Source: Lysobacter enzymogenes
GTDB taxonomy: Bacteria > Pseudomonadota > Gammaproteobacteria > Xanthomonadales > Xanthomonadaceae
Length of the DNA: 50,091 nt
Reading direction: 5' to 3'
Assembly: GCF_900106525.1 (NCBI RefSeq)
Contig: NZ_FNOG01000007.1
Span: forward strand, 315,735 to 365,825
Shown: positions 8,669 through 17,176 of the stretch, one piece after another
Layout of the letters: each line of letters opens with the position of its first letter
Position numbering within the stretch: the first letter of the stretch is position 1
The notes under the pieces: generated by a model
Seen by the model: the letters and a program-made list of their open reading frames with translations, nothing else
Databases searched by the model: none
Told to the model about the DNA's origin: nothing
Made by a program: the position numbers and the translations under genes

Positions 8669-10051
8669 TCAGTCGCGCGCGAGCGGCAATTCGACCGAGG
8701 CCCGCAGGCCGCTGGCGTGCGCCGAGGATTCCAGGGTCAGCGCGCCGCCGTGCAGCGCCGCGATCTCGCGCGCGATCGCCAGCCCCAGGCCGCTGCCTTC
8801 GGAGTCGGCCTTGCTGCCGCGGCGGAAGCGTTCGACCACGCGCTCGCGCTCGGCCTCGGGGATGCCGGGGCCGTCGTCGCTGACCGCCAGCCGCAGCGCG
8901 TCGCCGCGTCGCTGCGCTTCGACCTCGATGCGGCCGCCGGGCGGGGTGTAGCGGATCGCGTTGTCGATCAGGTTGGCGAGCAATTCGTGCAGCAGTTGGC
9001 GGTCGGCGTGCAGGCGCGGCAGGTCGGCGGCGATGGCGACGCGCAGCTCGATGCGCTTGGCCAGCGCCGCCGGCACCAGCGCGGCGACGCAGTCTTCGAC
9101 CAGTTCGGCCACGTCCAGGTCGGCCAGGCTCAGCGCTTCGGCGCGGCCGAGCTCGGCCCGGCTCAGGCTCAGCAACTGGGTGGCCAGGCGCGACAGGCGC
9201 AGGGTCGCCGCGTCCATCTGCGCCAGCAGCGCGCGCAGCGCTTCGCCGTCGTGGGCGCGCTGGGCCAGCTCGGCCTGGGTGCGCAGCACCGCGATCGGCG
9301 TGCGCAGTTGATGGGTGGCGTCGGCGACGAAGTTGCGCTGCATCGACAAGGTGTGGGCCAGCCGCGCCATCAATTCGTTGATGACGTGCACCTGCTGTTG
9401 CACCTCCGAGGGCAGGCCGCGCTCGTCGAGCGGGCTGAGATCCTCATGGGTGCGGCGGGCGATGGCGTCGCGCACGCGATTGAGCGGGGCGATGCCGCGG
9501 CCGACGCCGTACCAGACCAGGAACACGATGCCGGCCAGGAACAGCAGCTGCGAACCGAGCATGTACACCATCATCTCGCGCGCCAGGTTCTTGCGCTTGT
9601 GCAGGGTCTCGGCGACGCGCACATAGATCGCCACGCTGCCGTCGCCGCGCATGCGGTACTGGACCAGGCGCAACGGCGTGCCGTCGACGGTGTCGAGATA
9701 GAAGCGCACCCGCGGGCCGTCGTCGCCGCGCCCGGGCGGCGAGGGCAGCGATTGGTTGCCGGCGAGCTGGCGGCCTTGCGGGTCGGTGACGCTGAAATAG
9801 ATCTGGTCGAACTCGTCGAACTCGAGCATGCGCAGCGCCGGCGCCGGCAGGTTGACCGTGGCCGTGCCGCGTTCGACCCGCACCTGCCCGGCCAGGGTGC
9901 GCGCAGTGTCTTCCAGCGCCCAGTCGTAGACCCGGCCGACGAAGTGCTGGGCCACGGCGTAGGTGCCGACGATCCAGGCCAGGGTCAGCGCCGCGGTCGA
10001 GGGCAGCAGCCACAGCAGCAGGCGCTGGCGCAGCGACAGGCGCTCAAGCAT
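8669..10051 (-). CDS. Sensor histidine kinase (TctE/QseC-like)
   Basis: The 460-residue kinase has a TctE-type N-terminus (2CSK_N-like, first helix about 10-33), a periplasmic domain to about 160, a second helix (164-183), a HAMP linker, and an H-box with FVADATHQLRTP whose phospho-accepting His is residue 247. The ATPase part shows the N-box (LIDNAIRYTPPGG), the DDGPGIP loop and the GSGLGLAIA lid. It overlaps its response regulator by 8 bases. Divergent from this pair lies a metal-type RND efflux operon, so sensing of periplasmic metal or envelope stress is the likely input, though TctE relatives also sense carboxylates. Confidence 0.9.
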   Translation of the reverse strand: MLERLSLRQRLLLWLLPSTAALTLAWIVGTYAVAQHFVGRVYDWALEDTARTLAGQVRVERGTATVNLPAPALRMLEFDEFDQIYFSVTDPQGRQLAGNQSLPSPPGRGDDGPRVRFYLDTVDGTPLRLVQYRMRGDGSVAIYVRVAETLHKRKNLAREMMVYMLGSQLLFLAGIVFLVWYGVGRGIAPLNRVRDAIARRTHEDLSPLDERGLPSEVQQQVHVINELMARLAHTLSMQRNFVADATHQLRTPIAVLRTQAELAQRAHDGEALRALLAQMDAATLRLSRLATQLLSLSRAELGRAEALSLADLDVAELVEDCVAALVPAALAKRIELRVAIAADLPRLHADRQLLHELLANLIDNAIRYTPPGGRIEVEAQRRGDALRLAVSDDGPGIPEAERERVVERFRRGSKADSEGSGLGLAIAREIAALHGGALTLESSAHASGLRASVELPLARD

Positions 10052-10739
10052 CGGCGTCGGGCTCGCTGCCGGCGGCGTCGGCCGGTTCGAGCAGATAGCC
10101 CAGGCCGTGGATGGTGCGGATGTGCACGCCGTGCGGCTGCAGCTTCTTGCGCAGCCGGTGCACGTAGACCTCGATCGCGTTGGGGCTGACTTCCTCGTCC
10201 CAGTCGCTGATGCGCTGGGCCAGGCGGTTCTTGATCGCGACCTGGCCGGCGCGCTGCATCAGCGCCTCCAGCAGAGCCAGCTCGCGCACCGACAGGTTCA
10301 GGCGCTGGCCGTGGGCGCGCGCGCTGCGGCCGCCCGGGTCCAGGGTCAGCGGGCCGACCGTCAGCTCGGTCAGGCCGCCGGCGGCGCGCCGCATCATCGC
10401 CGCGACCCGCGCTTCCAGCTCGCGCAGCGCGAAGGGTTTGACCAGATAGTCGTCGGCGCCGGCGGTGAGGCCGACCACGCGCTCGTCGATGCTGTCGCGC
10501 GCGGTCAGCACCAGCACCGGCGTGCGGTCCTGGCGCTGGCGCGCGCGGCGCAGCACGTCCAGGCCGTCCAGTTCGGGCAGGCCCAGGTCGAGCACGACCA
10601 GCTCGTAGTCGCCGGCGGCGAGCGCGGCGTCGGCGGCGGCGCCGTCGGCGACCGCGTCGACGCCGTAGCCGGCCTGGCGCAGCGCTTCGAGCAAGGTCGC
10701 GCGCAGCGCGTCGTCGTCTTCGACGAGCAGGATCCTCAT
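10044..10739 (-). CDS. OmpR/PhoB-family response regulator (TctD/QseB-like)
   Basis: The product has 231 residues. The receiver domain (1-115) shows the acidic pocket EDD (7-9), phospho-acceptor Asp51 in VLDLGLPE, and the conserved Lys in DDYLVKPFA. A winged-helix DNA-binding domain follows (about 130-222), ending in the recognition stretch HRLRKKL and the GLGYLLE wing. The ATG at 10739 begins right at the receiver core; the longer open frame upstream is not protein-like. It is transcribed before the kinase, away from the RND operon at 10916. The 176-bp gap between them is the expected site of binding and autoregulation. Confidence 0.92.
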   Translation of the reverse strand: MRILLVEDDDALRATLLEALRQAGYGVDAVADGAAADAALAAGDYELVVLDLGLPELDGLDVLRRARQRQDRTPVLVLTARDSIDERVVGLTAGADDYLVKPFALRELEARVAAMMRRAAGGLTELTVGPLTLDPGGRSARAHGQRLNLSVRELALLEALMQRAGQVAIKNRLAQRISDWDEEVSPNAIEVYVHRLRKKLQPHGVHIRTIHGLGYLLEPADAAGSEPDADA

Positions 10740-10915
10740 CGGCGTATCCGTCAGTGGCGCGGTGGCCGCAGTGTACTGCGGCCGCTGGTGGAAACCGTTG
10801 CGAAGTGCGGCCGCAACGGCGCCGGCGCCGGCATCGCGGGCGGCGTAAGGACTTCGTAAGCCGCCCGTTCCTACCCTGCGCATCGCGAACTGCCTGCGTG
10901 GGCGTTGGAGTGTCG
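10740..10915. promoter_or_regulatory. Divergent promoter region between two-component system and efflux operon
   Basis: The two transcription units start back to back here. No clear direct repeat or palindrome could be picked out by eye, but this is the only plausible control region for both units. Confidence 0.4.
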
Positions 10916-12046
10916 ATGCGTTTGCTGAAGAAGCCGAAAGGGCGCGAAAGCGCGCGATGGAGCCTGTCCGCCGCATGCGCGGCGCTGGCGATGGGCGCGG
11001 CCTTGTCCGGCTGCGGCGGCGGCCAGGCGCATGCGGACGGCCGCGACAGCGCGGCGCCGGCGCTTGCGGGCAGCGAGTATCTGAAGGTCGAGACCGTCGG
11101 CGCCGGCTCCGCCGCCGCGGGCGCGCCGCTGCCCGGGCGGGTGGCGTTCCGGCCGCAGGCGATGACCGCGGTCGGCAGCCCGGTGACCGCGCGCGTGGTC
11201 TCGGTGGATGTGCGGCCGGGCGAGAAAGTGGCCGCCGGCGCGGCGCTGCTGACCTTGCAAAGCGCCGATGCCGGCTCGGCCAAGGCCTCGTTGGCGCAGG
11301 CGCGCGCGCAGACCGCGTTGGCCGAAGACGCGCTGCGCCGCCAGGACCAGATGGTGGCCAAGGGCGTGGGCCTGGAGGTGGAGCGCTTTCAAGCCCAGGT
11401 CGCAGTGCGCGAAGCCCGCGCCGAACTCGAGCGCGCCGAGCGCGCCGCCGATCTGCTCGGCCGCGGCGCCGGCGACCGCTTCGTGCTGCGCGCTCCCGCC
11501 GCCGGCGTGGTGCTGTCGCTGCACGCCAACCTCGGCGCGGTGGTCGCCGCCGACGGCGCGGCGCTGGTGGAAATCGGCGATCCCGCGCGCGTGTGGGTGG
11601 TGGCGGATGTTCCGGAAAGCGAAGCCGCAGCGATCCGCGCCGGCAGCGGCGCGCGCATCCACGTTCCCGGCGCCGGCGCCGACTACGCCGCCAAGGTCGA
11701 CGGCCTGGGCCCCTTGGTCGACGGCGACCTGCGCCGCTTGCCGCTGTACCTGACCTTCGCCGACGCGCCCGCGCCCGCGCTGACGCCCGGCGCGATGGTC
11801 GAGGTGCGCCTGGACGCGGTCGCCGACGCCGCGCCCAGCGTTCCGGTCGCCGCGGTGCTGATCAAGGGCGGCAGCCAGCGCCTGGTCTACGTGCAGCGCG
11901 GCGACGGCCGCTTCGAAGCGCGCGCGGTGCGCACCGGCGCCTCGCGCGGCGGCCGGGTGACCCTGCTCGACGGCGTGCGCGCCGGCGAGAAGGTGGTGGT
12001 GGAAGGCGCCTTGCTGCTCGACAGCCAGGCCGAACAGTTGCTCTGA
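10916..12046 (+). CDS. RND efflux periplasmic adaptor lipoprotein (CzcB/CusB family)
   Basis: The 376-residue protein has a lipoprotein signal with lipobox LSGC (Cys33), the barrel-sandwich halves (about 90-130 and 195-235) separated by an alpha-helical hairpin (125-190), then beta-barrel and membrane-proximal domains. This is the order for adaptors linking an inner-membrane RND pump to a TolC-type channel. The ATG at 10916 follows GGAG. It ends 7 bases before the pump gene. No His- or Met-rich metal-binding tail is present, so the metal is not evident from this subunit. Confidence 0.88.
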   Translation: MRLLKKPKGRESARWSLSAACAALAMGAALSGCGGGQAHADGRDSAAPALAGSEYLKVETVGAGSAAAGAPLPGRVAFRPQAMTAVGSPVTARVVSVDVRPGEKVAAGAALLTLQSADAGSAKASLAQARAQTALAEDALRRQDQMVAKGVGLEVERFQAQVAVREARAELERAERAADLLGRGAGDRFVLRAPAAGVVLSLHANLGAVVAADGAALVEIGDPARVWVVADVPESEAAAIRAGSGARIHVPGAGADYAAKVDGLGPLVDGDLRRLPLYLTFADAPAPALTPGAMVEVRLDAVADAAPSVPVAAVLIKGGSQRLVYVQRGDGRFEARAVRTGASRGGRVTLLDGVRAGEKVVVEGALLLDSQAEQLL

Positions 12047-12053
12047 GGGCGCC

Positions 12054-15000
12054 ATGCTCAATCGCATCATCGAAGCGTGCGTGCACCGGCGCGTCGCCAT
12101 CCTGGTCATGACCGCGATCGTCGCCTTGTTCGGCGTGCGCGCGTACCTGCAAACCCCGATCGAGGCCTATCCCGACGTCACCAACGTCCAGGTCCAGGTC
12201 ATCACTCAGATGCCGGGCTACGCCGCCGAGGAAATCGAGCGGCAGGTCACGGTGCCGCTGGAGCGCGCGCTCAACGGCACGCCGGGCATGACCCTGTTGC
12301 GCAGCGAAAGTCTGTTCGGGCTGTCGCTGGTGACCTTGATCTTCGACGACGACGTGGATGCGTTTTCGACCCGGATGCTGGTGGGGCAGCGCATGGCGCA
12401 GGCGGATCTGCCGCAGGGCGTCGTGCCGGACCTGGCGCCGGAAGCGACGCCGCTGGGCAAGATTTACCGCTTTCGCTTGACCAGCGACCGCGCCGATCTC
12501 TACCAGCTGCGTTCGGAAATGCAGTGGAACGTCACCCGCGTGCTGCGCCAGGTGCAGGGCGTGGCCGATGTGGTGCCGTTCGGCGGCTATCTGAAGGAGC
12601 TGCAGGTCGAGGCCGACCCGGCCAAGCTCTACGGCGCCGGCCTGAGCCTGGGCGACCTGGAAGAGGCGATCAAGAAGGCCAACCTCAACGTCGGCGGCGG
12701 CTTCCTGCGCCACGGCGATCAGGAACTGACCATCCGCGGCGTCGGCTTCATCGATTCGGTCGAGGACATCAAGGCCATTCCGCTGAAGAACCGCGCCGGC
12801 ACCGCGCTTACGGTGGGCGATGTGGCCAGCATCAAGCTCGCCGCGACCCCGCGCCGCGGCTCGGTCGCCTACAACGACCAGGGCGAAGTGGTCGAAGGCC
12901 TGGTGCTGATGCGGCGCGGCGAGAATCCCTCGCGCGTGCTCGACGGCATCCACCAGAAGGTCGCCGAGCTCAACGGCAAGATCCTGCCGGCGGGCATGAA
13001 GATCGTCGCCTCGCACGACCGCAGCGTGCTGGTCGGCCACACCCTCTCGACCGTGCACGACAACCTGCTGCACGGCTTCATCCTGGTGGTGGCCATCGTC
13101 TGGCTGTTCATGCGCTCGATCACCGGCTCGGCCGTGGTTGCGGTGGTGATTCCGCTGTCGCTGCTGGTGGCTTTCATCGGCCTGCATTTCCTTGGCCTGC
13201 CGGCCAATCTGATCTCGATGGGCGCGATCGACTTCGGCATCCTGGTCGATGGCGCGGTGGTGTTGGTGGAGAACGTCATCCACGCGATACGCCACGAACG
13301 ACCGCCCAACCGCAAGGCGCTGATCGCGCTGGTGATCCGCTCGGCCACCGCGGTCGGCCGCCCGACCTTCTTCGCGATGCTGATCATCATCGCCGCGCTG
13401 CTGCCGGTGTTCACCCTGCAATCGGTGGAAGGCCGGATCTTCCGCCCGCTGGCGCTCACCTATGCCTTCGCCCTGGTCGGCGCGCTGGTGTTCTCGCTGA
13501 CCGTGGTGCCGGCGCTGTGCGCGCTGCTGTTCAAGCCCGAGCACGCCAAGCTGGTCGAGCCGGCGTGGATCGCCAAATTGCGCGATGGCTACAAGCGCCT
13601 GCTCGGCGCGCTGATGCAGCGCCGCGCGCTGGCGTTGGGGCTCGCGGCGGTGCTGCTGGTGGCCGGCGGCGTCGCCACCGCGCGGCTGGGCTCGGAGTTC
13701 CTGCCCGAGCTCGACGAGGGCGACATCTTCGTGTTCGCCGAAATGCCGGCCAGCGTGTCGATGGAGAAAGGCCAGCAACTGCTGATGGACGTGCACAAGC
13801 GGGTGCTGGCCTTCCCCGAAGTCTCCGCCGTGCACACCGAGCACGGCCGGCCCGAGGACGGCACCGACAACGAAGGCGTCAACATGCTCAAGACCTTCGT
13901 CAGCCTCAAGCCGGACAAACAATGGCGTGCGGGCTGGGACAAGCCGCGACTGATCCAGGCCATGCGCGAATCGCTGGAACATATCCCCGGCGTGCGCTTC
14001 AACTTCTCCCAGCCGATCAAGGACAGCGTCGAGGAAGCGGTCAGCGGCGTGCGCGGCAAGGTGGTGTTGAAGGTCTTCGGCCCGGACCTGGAGCGCATGC
14101 GCGAAACGCTCAAGCAGGCCAAGACCGTGCTGCAGGACGTGCCCGGCGTGACCGAGCTGGACTTGTACCGCGACGTGTCCAGCCCGCAGCTGCGCATCCG
14201 CCTGGAACGGGCCGCGCTGGCGCGCGCCGGCATCCCCATCGAGACCGCCGCAGCCACCATCGAAACCGCGCTGGCCGGCCGCGTGGTCACCGACTACTGG
14301 GAAGGCGAGCGGCCGGTGCCGGTGCGCCTGCTGCTGCCCAAGCCCAGCCGCGACGACGAGGACAAGATCGCCGACCTGACCGTGCCGGCGCCCGGCGGCG
14401 CGCAGATTCCGCTGCGCCAGCTGGCCAAGATCGAAGTCGGCAATGGCGTGGCCTCGATCGTGCGCGAGGGCAACATCCGTTTCCTGGCGCTGAAGTTCAA
14501 CGTCGAGGGCCGCGACATGGGCTCCACGGTCAAGGACGCCATCGCCGCGGTCGAGGCCAAGGTCAAGGCGCCGGACGGGCACTACTTCGTCTGGGGCGGC
14601 GAGTTCGAGAATCAGGAGCGCGCGGCGCAGCGGCTCAAGCTGGTGGTGCCGGTGGCGATCGTGCTGGTGCTGGTGCTGTTGTACGCGGCGATGAACTCCG
14701 GCCGCAGCGCGCTGGCGATCATGGCGACGATGCCGTTCGCGCTGACCGGCGGCGCGTTCGCGTTGCTGCTGGCCGGCATTCCGCTGTCGGTGAGCGCGGC
14801 GATCGGCTTCATCGCGCTGCTCGGCCAGGTGTCGCTGATGGGCGTGCTGGTGCTGTCGGCGGCCGAAGACCGGCGCCGCGCCGGCGAAGAACTGCTGCCC
14901 GCGCTGCTGGAAGGCGCGGCGGAGCGCCTGCGGCCGGTGCTGATGGCCTCGCTGCTGGCCTTGTTCGGCCTGTTGCCGATGGCGCTGTCCAGCGGCATGG

Positions 15001-15143
15001 GCAGCGAAACCCAGCGCCCGTTCGCGCTGGTGGTGGTCGGCGGGATGATCACGACCTTGCTGGTGGCGCTGTTCGTGCTGCCGGCGCTGTACAGCCTGAT
15101 CGCGGCCAAACGCCTGCAAACGCCGGAGGAGGCCGACGCATGA
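12054..15143 (+). CDS. czcA: Heavy-metal RND efflux pump (CzcA-type, HME family)
   Basis: The 1029-residue pump has the full RND architecture: helix 1, a large periplasmic porter domain, helices 2-6, a second porter domain, then helices 8-12. Helix 4 carries DFGILVDGAVVLVEN with Asp393, Asp399 and Glu406, the proton-relay signature of CzcA-type divalent-cation exporters (Co/Zn/Cd). CusA-type Cu/Ag pumps lack this DFG-DGAVV pattern. It exports cations from periplasm or cytoplasm through the adaptor and the TolC-like channel encoded on either side. The gene overlaps the next by 4 bases (ATGA). The exact metal is inferred only to class. Confidence 0.9.
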   Translation: MLNRIIEACVHRRVAILVMTAIVALFGVRAYLQTPIEAYPDVTNVQVQVITQMPGYAAEEIERQVTVPLERALNGTPGMTLLRSESLFGLSLVTLIFDDDVDAFSTRMLVGQRMAQADLPQGVVPDLAPEATPLGKIYRFRLTSDRADLYQLRSEMQWNVTRVLRQVQGVADVVPFGGYLKELQVEADPAKLYGAGLSLGDLEEAIKKANLNVGGGFLRHGDQELTIRGVGFIDSVEDIKAIPLKNRAGTALTVGDVASIKLAATPRRGSVAYNDQGEVVEGLVLMRRGENPSRVLDGIHQKVAELNGKILPAGMKIVASHDRSVLVGHTLSTVHDNLLHGFILVVAIVWLFMRSITGSAVVAVVIPLSLLVAFIGLHFLGLPANLISMGAIDFGILVDGAVVLVENVIHAIRHERPPNRKALIALVIRSATAVGRPTFFAMLIIIAALLPVFTLQSVEGRIFRPLALTYAFALVGALVFSLTVVPALCALLFKPEHAKLVEPAWIAKLRDGYKRLLGALMQRRALALGLAAVLLVAGGVATARLGSEFLPELDEGDIFVFAEMPASVSMEKGQQLLMDVHKRVLAFPEVSAVHTEHGRPEDGTDNEGVNMLKTFVSLKPDKQWRAGWDKPRLIQAMRESLEHIPGVRFNFSQPIKDSVEEAVSGVRGKVVLKVFGPDLERMRETLKQAKTVLQDVPGVTELDLYRDVSSPQLRIRLERAALARAGIPIETAAATIETALAGRVVTDYWEGERPVPVRLLLPKPSRDDEDKIADLTVPAPGGAQIPLRQLAKIEVGNGVASIVREGNIRFLALKFNVEGRDMGSTVKDAIAAVEAKVKAPDGHYFVWGGEFENQERAAQRLKLVVPVAIVLVLVLLYAAMNSGRSALAIMATMPFALTGGAFALLLAGIPLSVSAAIGFIALLGQVSLMGVLVLSAAEDRRRAGEELLPALLEGAAERLRPVLMASLLALFGLLPMALSSGMGSETQRPFALVVVGGMITTLLVALFVLPALYSLIAAKRLQTPEEADA

Positions 15144-16390
15144 AGTGGGTAGTCGTTCTGAGTGGGATGCTGGCCGCGGCGACGCTGCCGGCGATGGCGG
15201 CCGAGCTGCCGCCCGCAGTGCCGCCCGAATCGGTGGACCTGGCGACGGTGCTGACCCTGGCGCGCGGCGCCAGCCCGCGGCTGGAGTTGGAGCGCAAGCA
15301 GATCGCGCTGGCGCAGGCCCAGCGCACCACCGCCGGCGCCTATCCCAATCCCAGCGTGAGCTTCGAGCGCGCGCGCCAGCCCGGCGAGCAGAGCAACTTC
15401 GGCAGCGCGCTGGCCAAGCAGTGGTCGGTGCAACAGCCGATTCTGTTGCCGGGCCAGCGCTCCTCGCGCGTGCGCGCCGCCGATCTCGGCGTCGACGCCG
15501 CACGCAGCCGGTTGAGCGCGACCGCCAACGATCTCACCGCCGATGCCGGCGCGGCCTATGTCGAACTGTTGCAAGCCCAGCACAAGCGCGTGGCGCTGGA
15601 GCAGGGCATGGCCGATCTGGACCGTCTGCGCGGCATCGTTGCCGGCCGCCAGTCCGCCGGCATGGCCAGCCGCTACGACCTGCTGCGCGTGGACATCGAA
15701 CTGGCCGACTGGCGCACTCAGTTGGCCGAGGCCGAAGCCGATCTCACCGATTGCCAGGGCCAGCTCGCCGGGTTGCTGGGTTTCCCCGGCTGGCACCCGC
15801 GCGGCGCCGGCGAGTTGCGTGCGTTGCAGATCGCCGAGCCGCCGCCATCGGCCGGCGGCGACAGCCCGGCGGTGATCGCTTCGCGCAAGGAAGAAGCCGC
15901 GGCGTTGGCGCGGGTGACCGCCGCGCGCCGCGACCGCTTGCCGAATTTCTCGCTCAGCGGCGGCCAGTTCTGGACCGTGCAGCCTTACGGCAAGACCTAT
16001 TCGCTCGGCTTCGAGATCGAGGTGCCGTTGTTCGACACCCGCCGCGGCGCGTACCAGCAGGCGCGCGCGGAAGCAGAATCGGCAAGCCTGCAGCGCACCC
16101 TGGCCGAAGCGCAGTCCAACGCCGATGTCGAACGCTACCGCGCCCAGGTCCAGCAACGCAGCGCCGCGCTGGCGCAGTTCGAACAACAACTGACCCCGCG
16201 CCTGCCGCAGCTGCAGCAGATGGCCGACGACGCCTACCGGCTCGGCCGCAGCACGGTGCTGGAACTGCTCGACGCGACCCGGGTGCGTTACCAGACCTCG
16301 CTGAGCCGGGCCGAACTGACCGCGAACCTGATGGAGGCGCAACTGCGCTTGCAGGCCGCGCTGGGCGAATTCGCGCCGGTGCGGCCGTGA
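15140..16390 (+). CDS. TolC-family outer-membrane efflux channel (CzcC-like)
   Basis: The 416-residue protein has a signal peptide (1-20, cleavage near AMA-AE) and two OEP repeats. The helical stretches are rich in Ala, Gln, Leu and Arg (about 35-210 and 235-412), and the second repeat contains the typical SLGFEIEVPLFDTRRG strand segment before the long helix. The start overlaps the pump's stop codon in ATGA. Gene order adaptor-pump-channel differs from the C-B-A order of the classical czc operon. It should trimerise in the outer membrane as the exit duct of this pump. Confidence 0.88.
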   Translation: MKWVVVLSGMLAAATLPAMAAELPPAVPPESVDLATVLTLARGASPRLELERKQIALAQAQRTTAGAYPNPSVSFERARQPGEQSNFGSALAKQWSVQQPILLPGQRSSRVRAADLGVDAARSRLSATANDLTADAGAAYVELLQAQHKRVALEQGMADLDRLRGIVAGRQSAGMASRYDLLRVDIELADWRTQLAEAEADLTDCQGQLAGLLGFPGWHPRGAGELRALQIAEPPPSAGGDSPAVIASRKEEAAALARVTAARRDRLPNFSLSGGQFWTVQPYGKTYSLGFEIEVPLFDTRRGAYQQARAEAESASLQRTLAEAQSNADVERYRAQVQQRSAALAQFEQQLTPRLPQLQQMADDAYRLGRSTVLELLDATRVRYQTSLSRAELTANLMEAQLRLQAALGEFAPVRP

Positions 16391-16770
16391 GCGGGCGCCG
16401 CCGCGCGCGCTCGGCGCAGGCGCAGGCGCTGCGCGACCGCGTCTGCGACGCACTGGCGCTGATGCTGTTCGCGGCGGTGCTGGCCGGCTGCGTATCGGCG
16501 CCGCGCGACGGCGCGTTCTCGTCGTGGTGGCGCAAGCCGGTGCTGGCGGTGGCGGCGGCGAACGAACTCGACCCGGGCGTGGACCGGCGCTGCCTGTCCG
16601 GCCACGAGCCGGCCGCCGCCGTGGTCGCGTTCCGGGTCGGCCGCGTGCCGGCGTACAAGCAGGCGTTCGCGCTGCCGGCCGATGCGAATCTGCGACCCGG
16701 CGACGAGGTATGGGTGCGCCCGCGCAGTTGCGAGCTGGAGCCGGCGAAGGCGGATCGCGCGACACAATGA
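16387..16770 (+). CDS. Small lipoprotein at the end of the RND operon
   Basis: The 127-residue product starts at a GTG (16387) overlapping the stop of the channel gene in GTGA, a translational-coupling arrangement. After a basic N-terminus and a hydrophobic helix it has the lipobox LAGC (Cys35). The mature part is about 90 residues with two cysteines (in RRCLSGHE and RSCELE). I know no family for it. Its position suggests an accessory to metal efflux, perhaps a periplasmic metal-handling lipoprotein, but this is inference. Confidence 0.7.
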   Translation: MSGRRRARSAQAQALRDRVCDALALMLFAAVLAGCVSAPRDGAFSSWWRKPVLAVAAANELDPGVDRRCLSGHEPAAAVVAFRVGRVPAYKQAFALPADANLRPGDEVWVRPRSCELEPAKADRATQ

Positions 16771-17176
16771 GTCTCGGCCCGGGCCGGGCTCACGTTCCTG
16801 ACGCGAGACGCATCGCGCTCGCGAATACTCGGTGCGATCGCCGATGCGCCGAATGCGCCGCACGCAGATGACAGTCTTGCGCGGTCGCAGCGCGCGCCCG
16901 GACTCGCGGCTGCGCACTGTGACCGCGCGCATGCGCGCGCCGTCATCGACGCTGCGCGTCGGGCCGCGACCGACACAAATCTTTCGCATGCCGCGGCCCG
17001 CGGCGCACGCGTGCCTTGCCGCACAAGGCACGCATCGATGTCATCGCGACAACGCATAGCGGTCGCGCCGTTGGCATCTGCCGCGGTCAGGGTGAAACGG
17101 CCGGCGCCGCGCGCCGCGCATCGCATCGACGCACTGATTCGATCGGATCGACCCGCTCATCACAAGGAGACGTCCC
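16771..17176. other. Intergenic stretch with palindromes, no gene seen
   Basis: No credible coding frame. It contains a 16-bp perfect CG-alternating palindrome (16924-16939), prone to cruciform or Z-DNA, and a hairpin at 17009-17033. The promoter of the PstS-like gene must lie here but is not obvious. Confidence 0.5.
17009..17033. repeat. 10-bp perfect inverted repeat upstream of the PstS-like gene
   Basis: GCGTGCCTTG pairs exactly with CAAGGCACGC across a 5-base loop. No T-tract follows. It could end the efflux operon or be an operator or leader structure for the gene at 17177. Confidence 0.4.

Noticed and set aside
11862-15503. 1213-codon open frame on the minus strand across the RND pump
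   Set aside because: It is antisense to a clear CzcA pump and consists of His/Gln/Arg/Ala-rich nonsense.
16924-16939. Perfect 16-bp CG-alternating palindrome as an operator
   Set aside because: Alternating CG runs are common by chance in this composition and no partner site is present; kept only as a structural note.
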